The notes under the pieces: model-generated | What the model saw: the letters and a program-made list of their open reading frames with translations, nothing else | Database searches by the model: none | Told to the model about the DNA's origin: nothing | Program-made: the position numbers and the translations under genes | Assembly: GCA_017475725.1 (NCBI GenBank) | Contig: JAFVFA010000049.1 | Location: 1-15,303, forward strand | Source: Spirochaetales bacterium | GTDB lineage: Bacteria; Spirochaetota; Spirochaetia; Sphaerochaetales; Sphaerochaetaceae | DNA: 15,303 nucleotides | Reading direction: 5' to 3' | Part shown: positions 15,016-15,303 of the stretch, piece after piece | Layout of the letters: each line of letters opens with the position of its first letter | How positions within the stretch are numbered: position 1 is the first letter of the stretch

Positions 15016-15303
15016 TCAGTACTTGGCCCAACCGGCCTTGACGTAGCGGTCCGTTATCTCCAGGACCATGTCGTTGTACTTCTTGCAGAGCTCAGGGACA
15101 TTCGAGACGACTTCCCATCTGCACATGGCCTCTTCGCTTCTGGATATCCTCTGAGCCACCTGGACCCACTTCTGCCCATCAAGGGAGTAGCCGGCGTCGA
15201 ATGTCTCCGGAAGGTTGAACCTCATCAGGCAGGCGTCAAGGTCACTTCCGTCATCCATCGTCTTTATGATGGTCGCACCCATCTCACGCATCCTGTTCTC
15301 TAC
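15016..15303 (-). CDS. C-terminal part of an unrecognised protein (5' end outside window)
   Basis: The minus-strand frame is open to the window edge and ends at a TGA at 15016-15018. About 95 C-terminal residues are visible, including MREMGATIIKTMDDG, NLPETFDAGYSLDGQKW and the end YVKAGWAKY. The protein is soluble, charged and helical near its end. I do not recognise the family. Its place directly before a deoR-type repressor suggests a sugar- or polyol-related enzyme, but that is only context. Confidence 0.6.
   Translation of the reverse strand, partial: VENRMREMGATIIKTMDDGSDLDACLMRFNLPETFDAGYSLDGQKWVQVAQRISRSEEAMCRWEVVSNVPELCKKYNDMVLEITDRYVKAGWAKY

Noticed and set aside
1..15303. Mobile element, CRISPR array, phage or defence island
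   Set aside because: No transposase, integrase, terminal repeats, direct-repeat array or known defence domain was seen on either strand; the content is housekeeping and envelope genes.

Overview
The window looks like a piece of a bacterial chromosome from the spirochaete lineage, most likely a treponeme or Sphaerochaeta relative. The basis is a large LPP20-type lipoprotein beside an M16C metalloprotease, plus the mix of housekeeping genes. This placement is an inference from gene content and protein style; no rRNA is present to confirm it. Codons mostly end in G or C, arginine is often AGG/AGA, and coding is extremely dense: neighbouring genes usually overlap or sit a few bases apart.

Left part (1-4660, + strand): an envelope-flavoured cluster. 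It holds the C-terminal end of a glycine/aromatic-rich, probably beta-barrel protein, then a 470-residue LPP20-like lipoprotein starting on an ATGA overlap, then a 958-residue M16C (presequence-protease type) zinc peptidase that overlaps the lipoprotein gene by 8 bases.

Centre (4650-12812, + strand): a long, tightly packed housekeeping run. The order is diadenylate cyclase cdaA, its YbbR-domain partner cdaR, holo-ACP synthase acpS, tRNA pseudouridine synthase truA, a family-4 uracil-DNA glycosylase, primosomal helicase priA, peptide deformylase def, Met-tRNA formyltransferase fmt, a YhcC/TIGR01212-type radical SAM protein and a small VanZ-family membrane protein. It joins c-di-AMP signalling, lipid carrier activation, tRNA and initiator-Met maturation, and DNA repair and restart. 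A probable internal promoter lies between priA and def, with its -10 box immediately upstream of the def start codon.

Right part: a secreted FKBP-type prolyl isomerase with its own good sigma-70-like promoter, then a six-helix DUF308/HdeD-type membrane protein, closed by a strong intrinsic terminator at 14206-14240. Converging on it from the minus strand are a DeoR-family sugar-operon repressor and, just upstream of it, the C-terminal part of an unrecognised protein running off the window end.

I saw no mobile element, CRISPR array, RNA gene or phage gene, and no obvious defence or otherwise new system. The points worth a second look are small ones: a possibly leaderless def mRNA, an AT-rich insertion inside the radical SAM protein, a cdaA-cdaR pair leading into acpS rather than glmM with a single-domain CdaR, and unusual N-terminal regions on the glycosylase and the FKBP protein.
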